Of a stretch of 64,000 bases of DNA, positions 1 through 10,110 are shown in pieces. Position 1 is the first letter of the stretch; every line of letters begins with the position of its first letter. The notes below the pieces were generated by a model. It did not search any database, was not told the origin of the DNA, and saw only the letters and a list, made by a program, of their open reading frames with translations. Location: NCBI RefSeq assembly GCF_010183535.1, contig NC_071329.1:2914001-2978000 (forward strand), in the 5' to 3' direction. A program made the position numbers and the translations under genes. Source of the stretch: Caenorhabditis remanei. Taxonomy: Eukaryota > Nematoda > Chromadorea > Rhabditida > Rhabditidae.

Positions 1-344
1 CCTTTTTTTTTGAAAGCGGGGGCCTTCATGTAGAGTGAAATTTCTTGTGTGCAAACACCAAGTATTACTTTTCATTAGACGATAATCTTGCTGATGTGCA
101 TAATCGTCATTTGACGTGGCGAGGGAAAGATTTTGAAAATTAGAAAACGGCCTGGCCAGGCCTGTGACAAGTATGTGCAATCATACATATTTTGAGAAAT
201 CTGGAGAATCTCTGATTAACTTTGATTTTATTTAGAAAACAATATAACAGTAGTTTCACAGAAAGGAGGCGGTTCAAAAATAAAAGAAATTATAATGACA
301 GTGAACAAAAAAAAAATTTCAAAAAAAAATTTCGCGCGCTCAAA

Positions 345-489
345 CGCGAGTGTGGCAGGAAGTTGTGGGCGGAGTCAGGAAAAGCTTAGCGCAAGCTCCC
401 CACCTGAAATTCCTCTTGAAATCCCCCTTGCGGTGCTTGCGTTAAGCGCCTCCTGACTCCTCCCACAACTTCATGCCGCACTTGCGCGT
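345..489. repeat. Imperfect inverted repeat (about 50-bp arms)
   Basis: The left arm runs from CGCGAGTGTGGCAGGAAG to GCTTAGCGCAAGC and the right arm from GCTTGCGTTAAGCG to GCCGCACTTGCGCG, separated by a short loop near 400-430. Both arms share the core for GTTGTGGG(C/A)GGAGTCAGGA. It looks like a palindromic non-autonomous DNA element; no target duplication was identified. Confidence 0.6.
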
Positions 490-556
490 GAAATGTTTTT
501 TGAAAATGCTTGGCCGGGATTGACCACAAAACAATGAATGAGTAATACAATGAAAT

Positions 557-920
557 CAGGCTTGTTCGGAAAATTTTATGAATTTTGCCGGGAATGACAT
601 TCAAATTTCAAGAGTGTTACTTTTGGGTGTACATCACTGATTTATTGATTTTTACCCACACTTTGTCCGAATCAAAAAAGTGTCCCTTGAGTTATGGCGA
701 TTTTTTCCGAAATTTTTTTTCCGAATTTTTTCCGAAAAAAAGTCGGAAAAAAGTTTTATAACTTCTTATAAACACGACTGAAAACGGTAAATAAAGTGTG
801 AAAGTGTTCAACTCGTTAATATCTACAATTATAGATAAGCGACTGATTCTGAGAAATTGAGTACGCAAAGTTACACGAGTTTTTTCCGACTTTTTCCGAT
901 TTTTTTTCCGAACAAGCCTG
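557..920. mobile_element. hAT-like non-autonomous DNA transposon (MITE) with 8-bp target duplication
   Basis: The ends are perfect inverted copies, CAGGCTTGTTCGGA at 557 and its complement ending at 920. They are flanked on both sides by the direct repeat AATGAAAT (549-556 and 921-928). An 8-bp duplication with CAG-starting ends is the hallmark of the hAT superfamily. The interior has runs of TTTTCCGA and no transposase reading frame. It sits 34 bp from the stop codon of the F-box gene at 955-2091, so it may supply part of that gene's 3' untranslated region. Confidence 0.85.
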
Positions 921-954
921 AATGAAATCCAGAATGAAAACAAAAAGTTTGTAC

Positions 955-2091
955 CTAATCCCAAACGACGAAGAATTTCAAATCCTGTGATAGCATAACT
1001 GATGCCCACTTGCCGCCTCCGTCCTGTTGCATGTCCAACCAGTAGGAACAATCCACTTCCATGGATCGGGGCAGCGTCAATCTGGAAGAAAATTAAAGTT
1101 ATTCGAATGTCAACTTGCTTGCTATCGTACTTGTACTTCCTTGGTCTTCTTTGACCGTCCCATACTTTTATATCAAACTCTGTAACGTCCAAATTCAAAA
1201 TGGTTTGTTGCTCTGGAGGATTTGTAACCAATGTTTTCAAGTTTCCATAGGCCTCTTTTCGCTTCCATCTTCTGAGTAGTTGGTACCAATCATTAGTAGT
1301 ATAAATGGGCTTGGAAAGATGGAGATGCTGGCCATCGAAATTCGCCATGAGCTCAGAAGTTCTTTGACCTGCGTCATGTACAGTTAACGCTTTGATCTTT
1401 AAAAATCTTGATTCTCTCGTCAATGGAGGTCCGGTGAAAGAGTGCACTAATTGGACGTTATCAAGGTTTGAATGTAAATTCACAAAGTCTTCTAGTTGCG
1501 ACGTATCCAACACTTGCGGTTCATCAATGCTAATTGAGGCTTCATTGAGATTTGATATGACGGCGGATTTGATCAATGCACGGGGGGAAACAGCTATTAA
1601 TTGAATATGCGGCTTGTTTCGGAACAGACTGCTGATATGGCAGTGCAATGATTTCAGAACGATTTCTTCTTCTGATGTATGGTAACCGACAGTATACGCT
1701 TCTTTTCCGTTCCTTAGTTGTTTTATGAAACTGAAAATAGAGAGAAGTTCTAACAATTCTACGAAAGCGCAATAAAGTTCACATACCTGCATTCAATCGT
1801 GTTGCCTCCAACATTCATTTGACTCATTTCATTTCTAGGAATACTTTCAAAACATTGAAAGTTTGCAACATCACGCAGCAGCCGCAAGCCTTCATGATGT
1901 CCCACAAAAGCTTGAGCCATGCTCTCTACCAGTCCGTATACCAATTTTTCAGCTTCTAAGTTAACACTTTGTATCATGATTTTCACTTTTTTCGAGCATA
2001 AACTCATCAGAAAGATTTCATCAAACTCGAGTTGTTTAAGTACGTCAAGTTGGATCAAATACGGAAATTTGAGGAATGGAATGGGGGACAT
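955..2091 (-). CDS. F-box/FBA_2 protein (fbxb-like), 347 aa
   Basis: Three exons: 1787-2091, 1119-1730 and 955-1081. Exon 1 encodes an N-terminal F-box of about 45 residues (LPxLxQLxVLxxLExxExFLxSLCSxK pattern, here starting MSPIPFLKFPYLIQLDVL). Family knowledge: such an F-box docks on a Skp1-related protein of an SCF ubiquitin ligase. Exons 2 and 3 form the substrate-facing FBA_2 part, seen as the WYQLLRRWKRKEAY motif, WDGQRRPR, and DCSYWLDMQQDGGGKWAS before the terminal VVWD. The start is the ATG beginning the F-box; upstream codons in the same frame read through the promoter. The last intron is odd. Matching the family junction (Asp-Ser-Lys) requires a GCAAGT donor and an intron of only 37 nt; a GT donor 12 nt upstream (exon end 1131) is the alternative. 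It diverges from the plus-strand group and is closer to other minus-strand members. Confidence 0.8.
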
Positions 2092-2176
2092 CTTGAGACT
2101 GAATAGAAGGTGGGAATAGAAGGACGAATGAATCTCTCTATTGATTCTCTGGGCGTGTGTGTGTGTATTAGTCGAT

Positions 2177-2225
2177 GCGTTCGTTGCAAGACCCACATAC
2201 CTGTTACGTCGTATGCGCCTTTAAT
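2177..2225 (-). promoter_or_regulatory. Shared upstream element of the F-box family (gene at 955-2091)
   Basis: In gene orientation: CATTAAAGGCGCATACGACG, then AACAGGTATGTGGG, then TCTTGCAACGAACGC. It lies 86 bp upstream of the ATG. Related copies precede every F-box gene of the window at a similar distance. Confidence 0.6.
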
Positions 2226-2291
2226 GTGTTGCTGCGCAACCGGCCGGTCTATATGTGAGGTTTCCAAGCAAGTACAAAATGATACATTCTT

Positions 2292-3050
2292 CAATTTACA
2301 TTACTTGAAACTAGGGAAAAAAGTTTTTGCAAGTGCGCCTCGCTCAGATTCTGGATTGAAGACGTCGGTTTGAATTTTCTCTATTTGCAGTAAGATGGAG
2401 AGTTAAGCGGATGAATAGTATAATTGTTATGCTTGCATTTTTTTTCACTATGTTGCTCTGTTGCTTGGCTTGATTTTTAGAAACATCTTGACCCCGCCTT
2501 CTCACGCCCAAAATAGCTTGAAAACCGGGATATCTTTTTCTAGTCGTTACTTCTAGTGGTCTCCATGAATTGAAAAGATATCACTATACGGATGTTTCAA
2601 CTAAGAGAAAAAGCGCATCTTTCTCTTCCAAGTTCTTTACTTCTTCTTATAATTTTATCTATCAATAAATACGGTTTTGAGCTTAACCTAGTAGTAAATA
2701 CAAGACAACATAAATCAATTGTACCGTTGAGTTTTTAAACCACGCTGTTTATAATTGCTCAAAAAAGTTAATTGTAGAGCGTGCGGGACACAAGTAAGTT
2801 TAATAGGAAATAAAATTTGAGTCAAGTGTCTAAGTTTTTGTAATTGAGCAAACCTCAACAACATACCAAAACGAGAATTTACCGGAAGAACATTTTGGTT
2901 TTGACATTTTCCGAGGTTTTTTTTTCTTTGGTTTTGACATAATTTCTCGTTTCGGAAATTTCAGGAGTGAGATAGACGTCACTGCGGTGTGTGAGCAAAA
3001 AGGGTGAGATGGAAGTACACAATTATTGATTTTTGTTCAGTATGTGTGTG
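2292..3050. other. Intergenic stretch without a gene
   Basis: AT-rich spacer between the divergent genes at 955-2091 (minus) and 3314-4939 (plus). It holds a short inverted sequence around 2527-2592 (GATATCTTTTTCTAG / AAAAGATATC). From about 2940 to 3060 it holds decayed 5' flank resembling that of the minus-strand gene at 10111-11237 (TGAGATGGAAGTACACAATT and similar). No reading frame with family or coding character was seen. Confidence 0.6.
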
Positions 3051-3058
3051 GGTATGTG

Positions 3059-3108
3059 CGTTTGTTCCAAGACCCACAGACCAGGTTCTCTGCATGCACC
3101 TTTAATAT
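3059..3108 (-). promoter_or_regulatory. Relic minus-strand copy of the F-box upstream element
   Basis: A minus-oriented copy of the family element (core GTTCCAAGACCCACAGACC on the plus strand) lies back to back with the plus-strand copy at 3178-3227, but no minus-strand gene follows it. The layout matches the intact divergent pair at 10111-11237 / 11595-13055, so this is probably the orphaned promoter of a lost partner gene. Confidence 0.5.
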
Positions 3109-3177
3109 GTGACTACGTGCTAAGCCTATCTGCAGCTATCTATTTGTCCTTCTGTTGTTTCTATTGGAGACACAGAC

Positions 3178-3227
3178 ATTAAAGGCGCATTTGACGTGGC
3201 AGGTCTATGGGTCTCGCAACGAAAGCG
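3178..3227 (+). promoter_or_regulatory. Shared upstream element of the F-box family (gene at 3314-4939)
   Basis: Reads ATTAAAGGCGCAT, then TTGACGTGGCAGG, then TATGGGTCTCGCAACGAAAG. It ends 87 bp before the ATG. Confidence 0.65.
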
Positions 3228-3313
3228 ACTTGCTAACCTCTAACATTACTACACAAACATATAAACAGAAAATCAAATTGCCTCCCCTGGCCTACCCCTT
3301 CCCTTGTTTCAAA

Positions 3314-4939
3314 ATGCCTTTCTCATTCCCAAAACTCCCATTAGTGGTCCAACTCGAAGTGCTAAAGCTACTTGAACTCGAAGAAGTATTCTTGCTCAGT
3401 TTATGCTCAGAAAAAATGAAAATAGTGGTTCAGTGTCTCAACATGAAGCCAACGAACTTAATGTATTTATTTTGGGAGAATCAAGTTGTAGCAGTAGCGA
3501 AAAATGAATATGAGGAAAACGATATTTGCCATCCGATTGCACACTTGGAGTTTGTTCCAGCCATCCCTACTGATGAGATGAAACCGATGAAGTTAGGAGG
3601 GAACACAATTAGTTGCAGGTAAGTGATTGTCTTACAAGGGAAGTCTTTGGAGACGGCGGTTTTAAACTATCTAAATGTTTGATCACAGGTACTTTCGGCT
3701 ACATGGAGTCCATTTCTGTTATCAAAACCGGCTAAATGTGTCTGCGAGCCGAGTTGTGAGCTTTCAAAGTTTTCATATGGCTAAGCTTTTTCACATGGAA
3801 TTCCAAATGGTGTACGCACAGGTGTTCTCGTTTTCTCTTCACCATATAAAAAGTTTGATTGCTCATAACTCGGCTCGCAGAGACATTTAGCCGGTTTTGA
3901 CTTCGGAAATGACCTCTACGTACTCGGAAGACCAGATTTATAGAGAACACTTTGAAACCCGCGTCTCCGAAGAGATCCCTTAATAAAATTTTCAGACACT
4001 CTTATTGCCATTTTCAGGTGCATCGCAAAAGCTGTTGAAAATAAATTTTCCCACTCATTACACTATCTTGCACTAGAAGAAATTAATGTTCTTGAATCCC
4101 TCCAACGACATATAAAAGACCTGTTTCGATTCAAGCCTCGTGTTCAACTGGAGTTCACTTCCCTTCGTTATATAAACATGTCTCGTATCATCGATGACGT
4201 CACCGACACTACTTTTGATGTAGAAGAATTGGATACAGAGCAACTTGAGAACTATCTAACTATTCATCCAGGGCAGGATAGTCTTGTACTGGGGACAAAA
4301 CTCACTGGACCACTGTTGAAAAGCGACTCGAAATTGTGTTCCATCAAAGGGTTAGGAGTTCATGGAACACGAGATAGAGGTGTAGTAGATCCAATTGAGG
4401 CTCATCAAAACCCCCGCTCACAATTTTCGGAAATTATTAACAATTTCGGTGGAGAATATATTTTCTTTCTCCATGTTGTCCATAATGAAAAGGATTGGAC
4501 GCAACTAATCCGGAGATGGAAAAGCAAGGAGGCATACCAAAAATTGAAACATGTTGCCTTAACGACACCCAGGGGAGTCTCTTTAACATTTGAGCATACT
4601 ATGCGGCAATTTGATTTCGTTGAGTGGGATGGGCAGCGGAGACCGCGGACAGTCAAGTTGGATCCAAAGTGAGTAGGTTTGAGAATCAGAGTTGGGTGGA
4701 ATGTGGTTTTTGAAATGGCGGAAGGCGGAAAGCGGAATTCCGCTCAACCCTGTCTTAGAAACATATCTTTGCTACGATTAGAATTATATATTCCAATTTT
4801 CAGAATTGTCAATCTCCAATTAAACTCTTCTGAAGATATTGACTGCTCCGAGTGGATGGACATCCAACAGGACGGGGGCGGCAAATGGGCTTCTATTATA
4901 TCGTCAGAGACTGATATCAGGTTTCTTGTCTGGGACTGA
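3314..4939 (+). CDS. F-box/FBA_2 protein, 363 aa
   Basis: Exons 3314-3618, 4018-4668 and 4804-4939; both introns are phase 2, and the spliced frame is open throughout. The F-box is at residues 2-45 (MPFSFPKLPLVVQLEVLKLL). The second exon carries LRxxxRxFxxxHMKDLFRFKPR-like, SIKGLGVHGT, WTQLIRRWKSKEAY and WDGQRRPRTVKLDPK blocks. The third exon carries DCSEWMDIQQDGGGKWAS and ends in WD. Intron 1 (399 nt) holds a long imperfect hairpin (3680-3933) whose arms are related to those in the genes at 11595 and 13662. An AATAAA signal lies at about 4995. Its 3' half and downstream flank were later copied to 6884-7518. The start is the ATG at the F-box; an upstream in-frame ATG at 3155 lies in the promoter element and is unlikely. 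Confidence 0.85.
3680..3933. repeat. Hairpin-forming inverted repeat inside intron 1
   Basis: The arm beginning GATCACAGGTACTTTCGGCT near 3680 is mirrored by an arm ending near 3933, and the inner part pairs GCCGAGTTGTGAGC with GCTCATAACTCGGC. Inner blocks reading AAACCGGCTAAATGTGTCTG also pair with CAGAGACATTTAGCCGGTTT. Related hairpins lie in the same intron of the paralogues at 11963-12116 and 14020-14158. Confidence 0.65.
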
Positions 4940-5264
4940 GAGCGGAATGTTTCATGTAATTTTCTTTCATCTTGATTATAATCTATTATTTGCAAATAAA
5001 GTTAATTGAATTTATGTTTATGCGTCATGTGGTTTTCTAACATTCAAAATATCTTGAAAATAGACTTTCACATCTTCTTTTTCGATTTTCGAACATTCTA
5101 ATTTTTCTAGAGATCTCAAAGCTACCAGTAAATCCTCAAATCATTTCTCAATTGTGTGCCAGTAAGCTCAAAGTAGGAACAATTTTCAGGCGAAAGCCTC
5201 TCTACGTCCATGCAAACATCAAAAGAACATTAAGGCATCACACAGATAGGCTGTGCAGTAACAC

Positions 5265-5313
5265 ATTAAAGGTGCATACAACCTGGCAGGTCTGTGGGTC
5301 TCGCAACGAACGC
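5265..5313 (+). promoter_or_regulatory. Shared upstream element of the F-box family (gene at 5429-6720)
   Basis: ATTAAAGGTGCATACAACC, then TGGCAGGTCTGTGGGTCTCG, then CAACGAACGC. The TGACGTGG core has decayed to CAACCTGG. A CA-repeat follows. The element ends 116 bp before the ATG. Confidence 0.6.
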
Positions 5314-5428
5314 ACCACTACACACACACACACTTGGAGAATCAATAGAGCGATTCATTTGTTTCTATCCCCCAGTCTCTCCATACCTGTCTCGTTCTCT
5401 CCCTTTCCTACCCTTTCCCTGTTTCAAA

Positions 5429-6720
5429 ATGTTTCTCTCATTCCCAAAACTCCCATCAGTGGTCCAACTCGAAGTGCTAAAACAACTAGAACTCCAGGAG
5501 ATATTCTTGTTAAGTCTATGCTCAGAAAAAATGAAAAGAGCCGTTCAATGTCTCAACATGAAGCCAACAAACCTTATGTATTTTTTTCTGGAGAATGGAG
5601 TTGTGGTAGGTGCGAGATATGGCAATGATCCCAATCAGATTGACCATAATGTTGCCAACGTGCAGTTTGTTCCAACCATCCCTAGTGATGAGATGAAACC
5701 TATGAAGTTAGGAGGCAACACAATTAGTTGCAGGTGAGTGATTGTCATAAGATCTTCTTTTCAGGCTCTCTTATTGTCATTTTCAGATGTATCGAAACAT
5801 CTCCTGAAAGAAAATCTTCCCACGCATTACACTATCTTGCATCAGAAGAAATTACAGTTCTTCAGTCTCTCCAACGTCATATGAAAGACCTGTTCCGATT
5901 CGACACCCGCGTTCAACTGGTGTTATACTCCCTTCATTATATGAACATGTCTCGCATCATCGATGACGTCACCAACACTACTTTTGATGTAGAAGAATTG
6001 GATACAGAGCAACTTGAGAACTATCTAACTATTCATCCAGGGCAGGATAGTCTTGTACTGGCGACGAAACTCACTGGACCACTGTTGAGAAGCGATTCGA
6101 TATTGTGTTCAATCAAAACGTTAGCTCTTCATGGATTACAAGATACAGATGGTTTAATCAATCTTTTCCTTTGGGTTGAGTCTCGTCGAAACCCCCGCCT
6201 ACAGTTTTCGGAAGTCATTAACAACTTCGGTGGAAAATATCTGTTCTTAACCGATGTTGTCTATGATGTCACAGATTTGGCGCAATTAATCTGGAAATGG
6301 AAGAGTAAGGAGGCCTACCACAATTTGAAATTTGTTTCCTCAACACCACCCACAGGAACCGCTATAGGTTTTGAGCACGCTATGCAACAATTCGATTTCG
6401 TGGAGTGGGATGGTCAGCGTAGACCGCGGACTTTCAAGTTGGATCCAAAGTAAGTAGGTTTGAGAATCAGAGTTGAGTGGAATGTGGTTTTTGAATTTGC
6501 GGAAGACGGATAGTGGAATTCCGCTCAAACCTGTTTTAGAAACATATAATTGCTAAGATTAAAGTAACATATTCCGATTTTCAGAATTATCAATCTCCAA
6601 TTAAACTCTTTTGAAGATATTGACTGCTCCGAGTGGATGGATATCCAACAGGACGGAGGCGGTAAATGGGCTTCTATTATGTTGTCACAGATTGAAATCG
6701 GGTTTGTTGTCTGGGACTGA
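5429..6720 (+). CDS. F-box/FBA_2 protein, 367 aa
   Basis: Exons 5429-5733, 5787-6449 and 6585-6720, with intron phases 2 and 2. The F-box begins MFLSFPKLPSVVQLEVLKQL. Exon 2 is longer than in the 3314-4939 paralogue because of an insertion around INLFLWVESRRNP, also present in the gene at 8332-9622, which makes these two sister copies. The FBA_2 signature is LAQLIWKWKSKEAY, WDGQRRPRTFKLDPK and, in exon 3, DCSEWMDIQQDGGGKWAS with the end VVWD. Intron 1 is 53 nt and lacks the hairpin seen in three paralogues. The 3' flank (6721-6880) recurs after the genes at 8332 and 13662. The start is the ATG of the F-box; the in-frame ATG at 5294 falls in the upstream element. Confidence 0.85.
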
Positions 6721-6883
6721 GTCTTGGTTTTTTAAAATTCAATATATATGCAAATGCTGGCTGTTATTCTCCCATTCTCAACGCACTATTCCCTTTTCTC
6801 TCTGTACCTCTTAATATTGAACGAAAGAAGTAATAAATGGTTGATTGTTGATTAATATGTATACTTACAATCTATCACTATCT

Positions 6884-7158
6884 AAACATGTTGCCTTAAC
6901 GACACCCAGAGGAGTCTCTTTAATCTTTGAGCATACTATGCGGCAATTCGATTTCGTGGAGTGGGGATCCAACTTGACAACCTGTCAAGTTGGATCCAAA
7001 GTAAGTAGGTTTTAGAATCAGAGTTGAGTGGAATGTGGTTTTTGAATTCTTCCGAAAACGACTGCTCCGAGTGGATGGATATCCAGCAGGACGGGGGCGG
7101 CAAATGGGCTTCTATTATATCGTCAGAGACTGATATCAGGTTTGTTGTCTGGGACTGA
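6884..7158 (+). pseudogene. Truncated F-box gene copy (end of exon 2 plus exon 3)
   Basis: From AAACATGTTGCCTTAACG onward this duplicates the 3' part of the gene at 3314-4939: end of exon 2, donor GTAAGTAGG, part of intron 2 and most of exon 3 up to the stop at 7156-7158. There is no F-box, no promoter and no acceptor, because the 3' part of the intron and the 5' end of exon 3 are missing. At 6965-6997 the end of exon 2 is present as a perfect 15-bp inverted duplication around a 3-bp spacer, which destroys the WDGQRRPR coding block. It cannot encode a family protein. Confidence 0.85.
6965..6997. repeat. Perfect 15-bp inverted duplication inside the pseudogene
   Basis: GGATCCAACTTGACA, then ACC, then TGTCAAGTTGGATCC. 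The right arm is the normal exon 2 end; the left arm is its reverse complement replacing the expected coding sequence. Confidence 0.9.
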
Positions 7159-7518
7159 GAGCGGAATGTTTCATGTAATTTTCTTTCATCTTGATTATAA
7201 TATATTATTTGCTAATAAAGTTAATTGAATTTCTTAACTGCGCCATGTGGTTTTCTAACATACAAAATATCTTGGAAATAGACTGTCACATCTTCTTTTC
7301 GATTTTCGAACATTCTAATTTTTCTAGAGATCTCAAAGCTACCAGTAAATCCTCAAATCATTTCTCAATTGTCAGCCAGTAAGCTCAAAGTAGGAACAAT
7401 TTTCAGGCGAAAGCCTCTTTACGCCCATGCAAACATCAAAAGAACATTAAGGCATCACACAGATAGACTGTGCAGTAACGCATTAAAGGTGCATACAACC
7501 TGGCAGGTCTGTGGGTCT
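7159..7518 (+). repeat. Duplicate of the 3' flank and promoter start found at 4940-5302
   Basis: The sequence after the pseudogene matches the spacer between the genes at 3314 and 5429 almost base for base, including TTTTCGATTTTCGAACATTC and the start of the upstream element (7481-7518). The match stops inside the element at GTGGGTCTC. The duplicated block is thus about 635 bp from 6884 to 7518. Confidence 0.85.
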
Positions 7519-7521
7519 CTG

Positions 7522-7588
7522 TGGGGGTGGTAAATGGGCATCATTTAAGTTGGGACCATCTGAAATAAACTTTGTGGTTTGGGATTAG
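7522..7588 (+). pseudogene. Orphan last-exon fragment of another F-box/FBA_2 gene
   Basis: The frame reads GGGGKWASFKLGPSEINFVVWD and then TAG at 7586-7588, the characteristic C-terminus of the family. It is not from the neighbouring subgroup, whose members read IMLSQ or similar there. Nothing upstream of the GGG codons belongs to the gene. Confidence 0.75.
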
Positions 7589-7599
7589 GTCCCAACTTT

Positions 7600-8168
7600 T
7601 TCTATGTTCTGGATTCGTCTATAATTCTCTTCTATTGCAAACATTAATCAAATAAATGTTATTCAAACGAACTAGTATTTTCCAGAAATCAGTACTGTCT
7701 TAAATTTTAGCTCCACCCCTAAAACAGAAGTCAAGACAATTACAGAGCCCTCAAGCTGTTTTACTTGTTTGTGTGCTATGAGTCATTTCTGTTTTGTTAT
7801 GGAGGCGGGGTTAACTTTTTCCGACGCTGCTGAAAAAAACATTGAATGCATCTTTAAGGTGTCACTATACACTAAGCCCTTGCCACTGCGTATGTCTGTT
7901 TGTCTGCGTGTGTCTAGGTCAAACAGCAAATCATTGGTTACCGATTTTGTGAGTGTGCTAACTAGGGAAGGTCACCGAGTCAGGGTGGAGATATGGGTCG
8001 TGACTTATATCATTGGAAAGCTGAAAAAGCGCTGATTCCAAATATATATTCAGTTTTTGCCCTCGAGGCCTGGTATTCGAGAAAAACGAGGTCAAAGTTT
8101 GGACCCTCTGACAAGCCTATCTGCAGCTGTTTGTGTCTCCTTCTGTTGTTTGTCTCGGAGACACAGAC
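7600..8168. other. Intergenic stretch with a dispersed repeat
   Basis: No gene is visible. The part from about 7958 to 8090 (TATCATTGGAAAGCTG, GCTGATTCCAAATATAT, TGGTATTCGAGAAAAACGA) matches the inverted-repeat element at 51788-51975. The remainder is unremarkable AT-rich spacer. Confidence 0.65.
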
Positions 8169-8217
8169 ATTAATGGTGTATATGACGTGGGAGGTCTGTG
8201 GGTCTCGCAACGAACGC
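8169..8217 (+). promoter_or_regulatory. Shared upstream element of the F-box family (gene at 8332-9622)
   Basis: ATTAATGGTGTATATGACGT, GGGAGGTCTGTGGGTCTCGC, AACGAACGC, ending 115 bp before the ATG and followed by a CA-repeat. Confidence 0.65.
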
Positions 8218-8331
8218 ACCACTACACACACACACTCGGAGAATCAATAGAGCGATTCATTTGTTTCTATTACCCAGTCTCTCCATACCTGTATCATTCT
8301 CTCCCTGGCCTACCCCTTCCCCTGTTTCAAA

Positions 8332-9622
8332 ATGTCCCTCTCATTCCCAAAATTCCCATTATTGATCCAACTCGAAGTGCTAAAGCAACTGGAACTCCAA
8401 GAAGTATTCTTGCTCAGTTTATGCTCAGAAAAGACGAAAAGAGTGGTTCAACGTCTCAACATGAAGCCAACGAACCTGATATATTTATTCTGGGAGAATG
8501 GGGTTGAAGTTTTTGCTGGATATGACAACAATCACAATCAGATGAAACATCATGTTGCCGACGTGGAGTTCGTTCCAGCCATCCCTAGTGATGAGATGAA
8601 ACCTATGAAGTTAGGAGGGAACACAATTAGTTACAGGTAAGTGATTGTCATAAGATCTTCTTTTTAGGCTCTCTTATTGTCATTTTCAGATGTATCGAAA
8701 CATCTCTTGAAGAAAAGTGTTCCCACGCATTACACTATCTTGCACTAGAAGATCTTACTGTTCTAGAATCCCTCCAACGTCATATGAAAGACCTGTTCCG
8801 ATTCGACACTCGCGTTCAACTGGTGTTATTATCCCTTCATTATATAAACATGTCTTGCATCATCAATGACGTCACATATACTTATTTTAATGTAGAAGAG
8901 TTGGATACAGAGCAACTTGAAAACTATCTGACCATTCATCCAGGTCAGGATAGTCTTCAATTGGCGGCAAAACTCACTGGACCACTGTTGAAAAGCGAAT
9001 CGAAATTGTGTTCAATCAAAACGTTAGCTCTTCATGGATTACAGCATAGAGATGGTTTAATCGATCTTTTCCTTTTTTTTGAGTCTCGTCAAAACCCCCG
9101 CCAACAGTTTTCGGAAGTTATTAGCAACTTCGGTGGAGAATATTTGTTCTTAACCGATTTTGTCTATGATGTCACAGATTTGGCGCAATTAATCCGGAGA
9201 TGGAAGAGTAAGGAGGCCTACCACAATTTGAAATTTGTTTTCTCAACACCACCCAGAGGAATCTCTATATTTTTTGAGCACGCTATGGAACAATTCAATT
9301 TTTTAGAGTGGGATGGTCAGCGAAGACCGCGGACTGTCAAGTTGGATCCAAAGTAAGTAGGTTTTCGAATCAGAGTTGAGCGAAATGCGGTTATTGAAAT
9401 GGCGGAAGACGGAAAGCGGGATTCCTCTCAACGCTGTCTTAGAAAATATCATTGTTACGATTGGAATTATATATTCCGATTTTCAGAATTATCAATCTCG
9501 AATTAACCTCTTCTGAAGATATTGACTGCTCCGAGTGGATGGATATCCAACAGGACGGAGGCGGTAAATGGGCTTCAATTATGTTGTCACAGATTGAAAT
9601 CCAGTTTGTTGTCTGGGACTGA
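8332..9622 (+). CDS. F-box/FBA_2 protein, 367 aa
   Basis: Exons 8332-8636, 8690-9352 and 9487-9622; the spliced length is a multiple of three and both introns are phase 2. The F-box is MSLSFPKFPLLIQLEVLKQL. Exon 2 contains HMKDLFRFDTRVQLVL, IDLFLFFESRQNP, LAQLIRRWKSKEAY and WDGQRRPRTVKLDPK. Exon 3 has DCSEWMDIQQDGGGKWAS and stops after VVWD. It is the closest relative of the gene at 5429-6720, sharing exon lengths, the 53-nt first intron and the 3' flank through about 9780. Differences between the two are mostly amino-acid replacements in the middle of exon 2, where family members are expected to contact substrates. Confidence 0.87.
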
Positions 9623-9966
9623 GTCTTGGTTTTTTAAAATTCAATATATATGCGAATACTGGCTGCAATTCTCCCATTCGCCACGCACTATTCCCTTTTC
9701 TCTCTGTACCTCTTAATATTGAACGAAAGAAGTAATAAATGGTTGATTGTTGATTAATATGTATACTTACAATCTATCACTTTCATTGAGAAGCATGCTT
9801 ATAAAATCTTGTTTACAAATAAAGTTAATTAATTGTTTCATGAGGTTTTTGAAACATACAACATTGCTTAAGAATAGACCCCCCACATCAAGGGTTGGGA
9901 TACCTAGAGACAATTATTTGTTCAAGTCCTCAGGTTCAAGAGGGTAACGGTTAACCCAGAAGACTG

Positions 9967-9992
9967 TCGTTGCGAGACCCACCATTTACTAA
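9967..9992 (-). promoter_or_regulatory. Relic fragment of the F-box upstream element
   Basis: GTCGTTGCGAGACCCACCA on the plus strand is the ATG-proximal half of the family element in minus orientation. It has no gene on its left, since the gene at 8332-9622 runs the other way, so it is likely a remnant. Confidence 0.35.
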
Positions 9993-10110
9993 GTTATTAT
10001 ATCTGCCCCCTTCTGTCTGTGTTTGTTGTGTTCTCAGTGCCAGTATCAGTACCAAAATAAACTTTATTCATCAATATAATATCACATACAACAGAAGGAA
10101 ACATCATCTT

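Noticed and set aside
692..954. Open frame continuing beyond the exon 2-3 region of the gene at 955-2091
   Set aside because: It reads through intron 2, leaves the family frame and ends in the hAT-like element. The spliced frame gives the conserved C-terminus ending VVWD.
5294..5428. Longer N-terminal extensions of F-box genes (similar ones at 3155, 13503, 25309, 31418, 40920)
   Set aside because: They start in or near the shared upstream element and CA/TG repeats, and read MGLATN- or THTHT-type peptides that differ in frame between paralogues. The conserved start is the ATG at the F-box.
7769..8250. Plus-strand frames between the gene debris and the F-box gene at 8332
   Set aside because: They overlap a dispersed repeat also found at 51.8 kb and the promoter element; no family similarity or splice sites.
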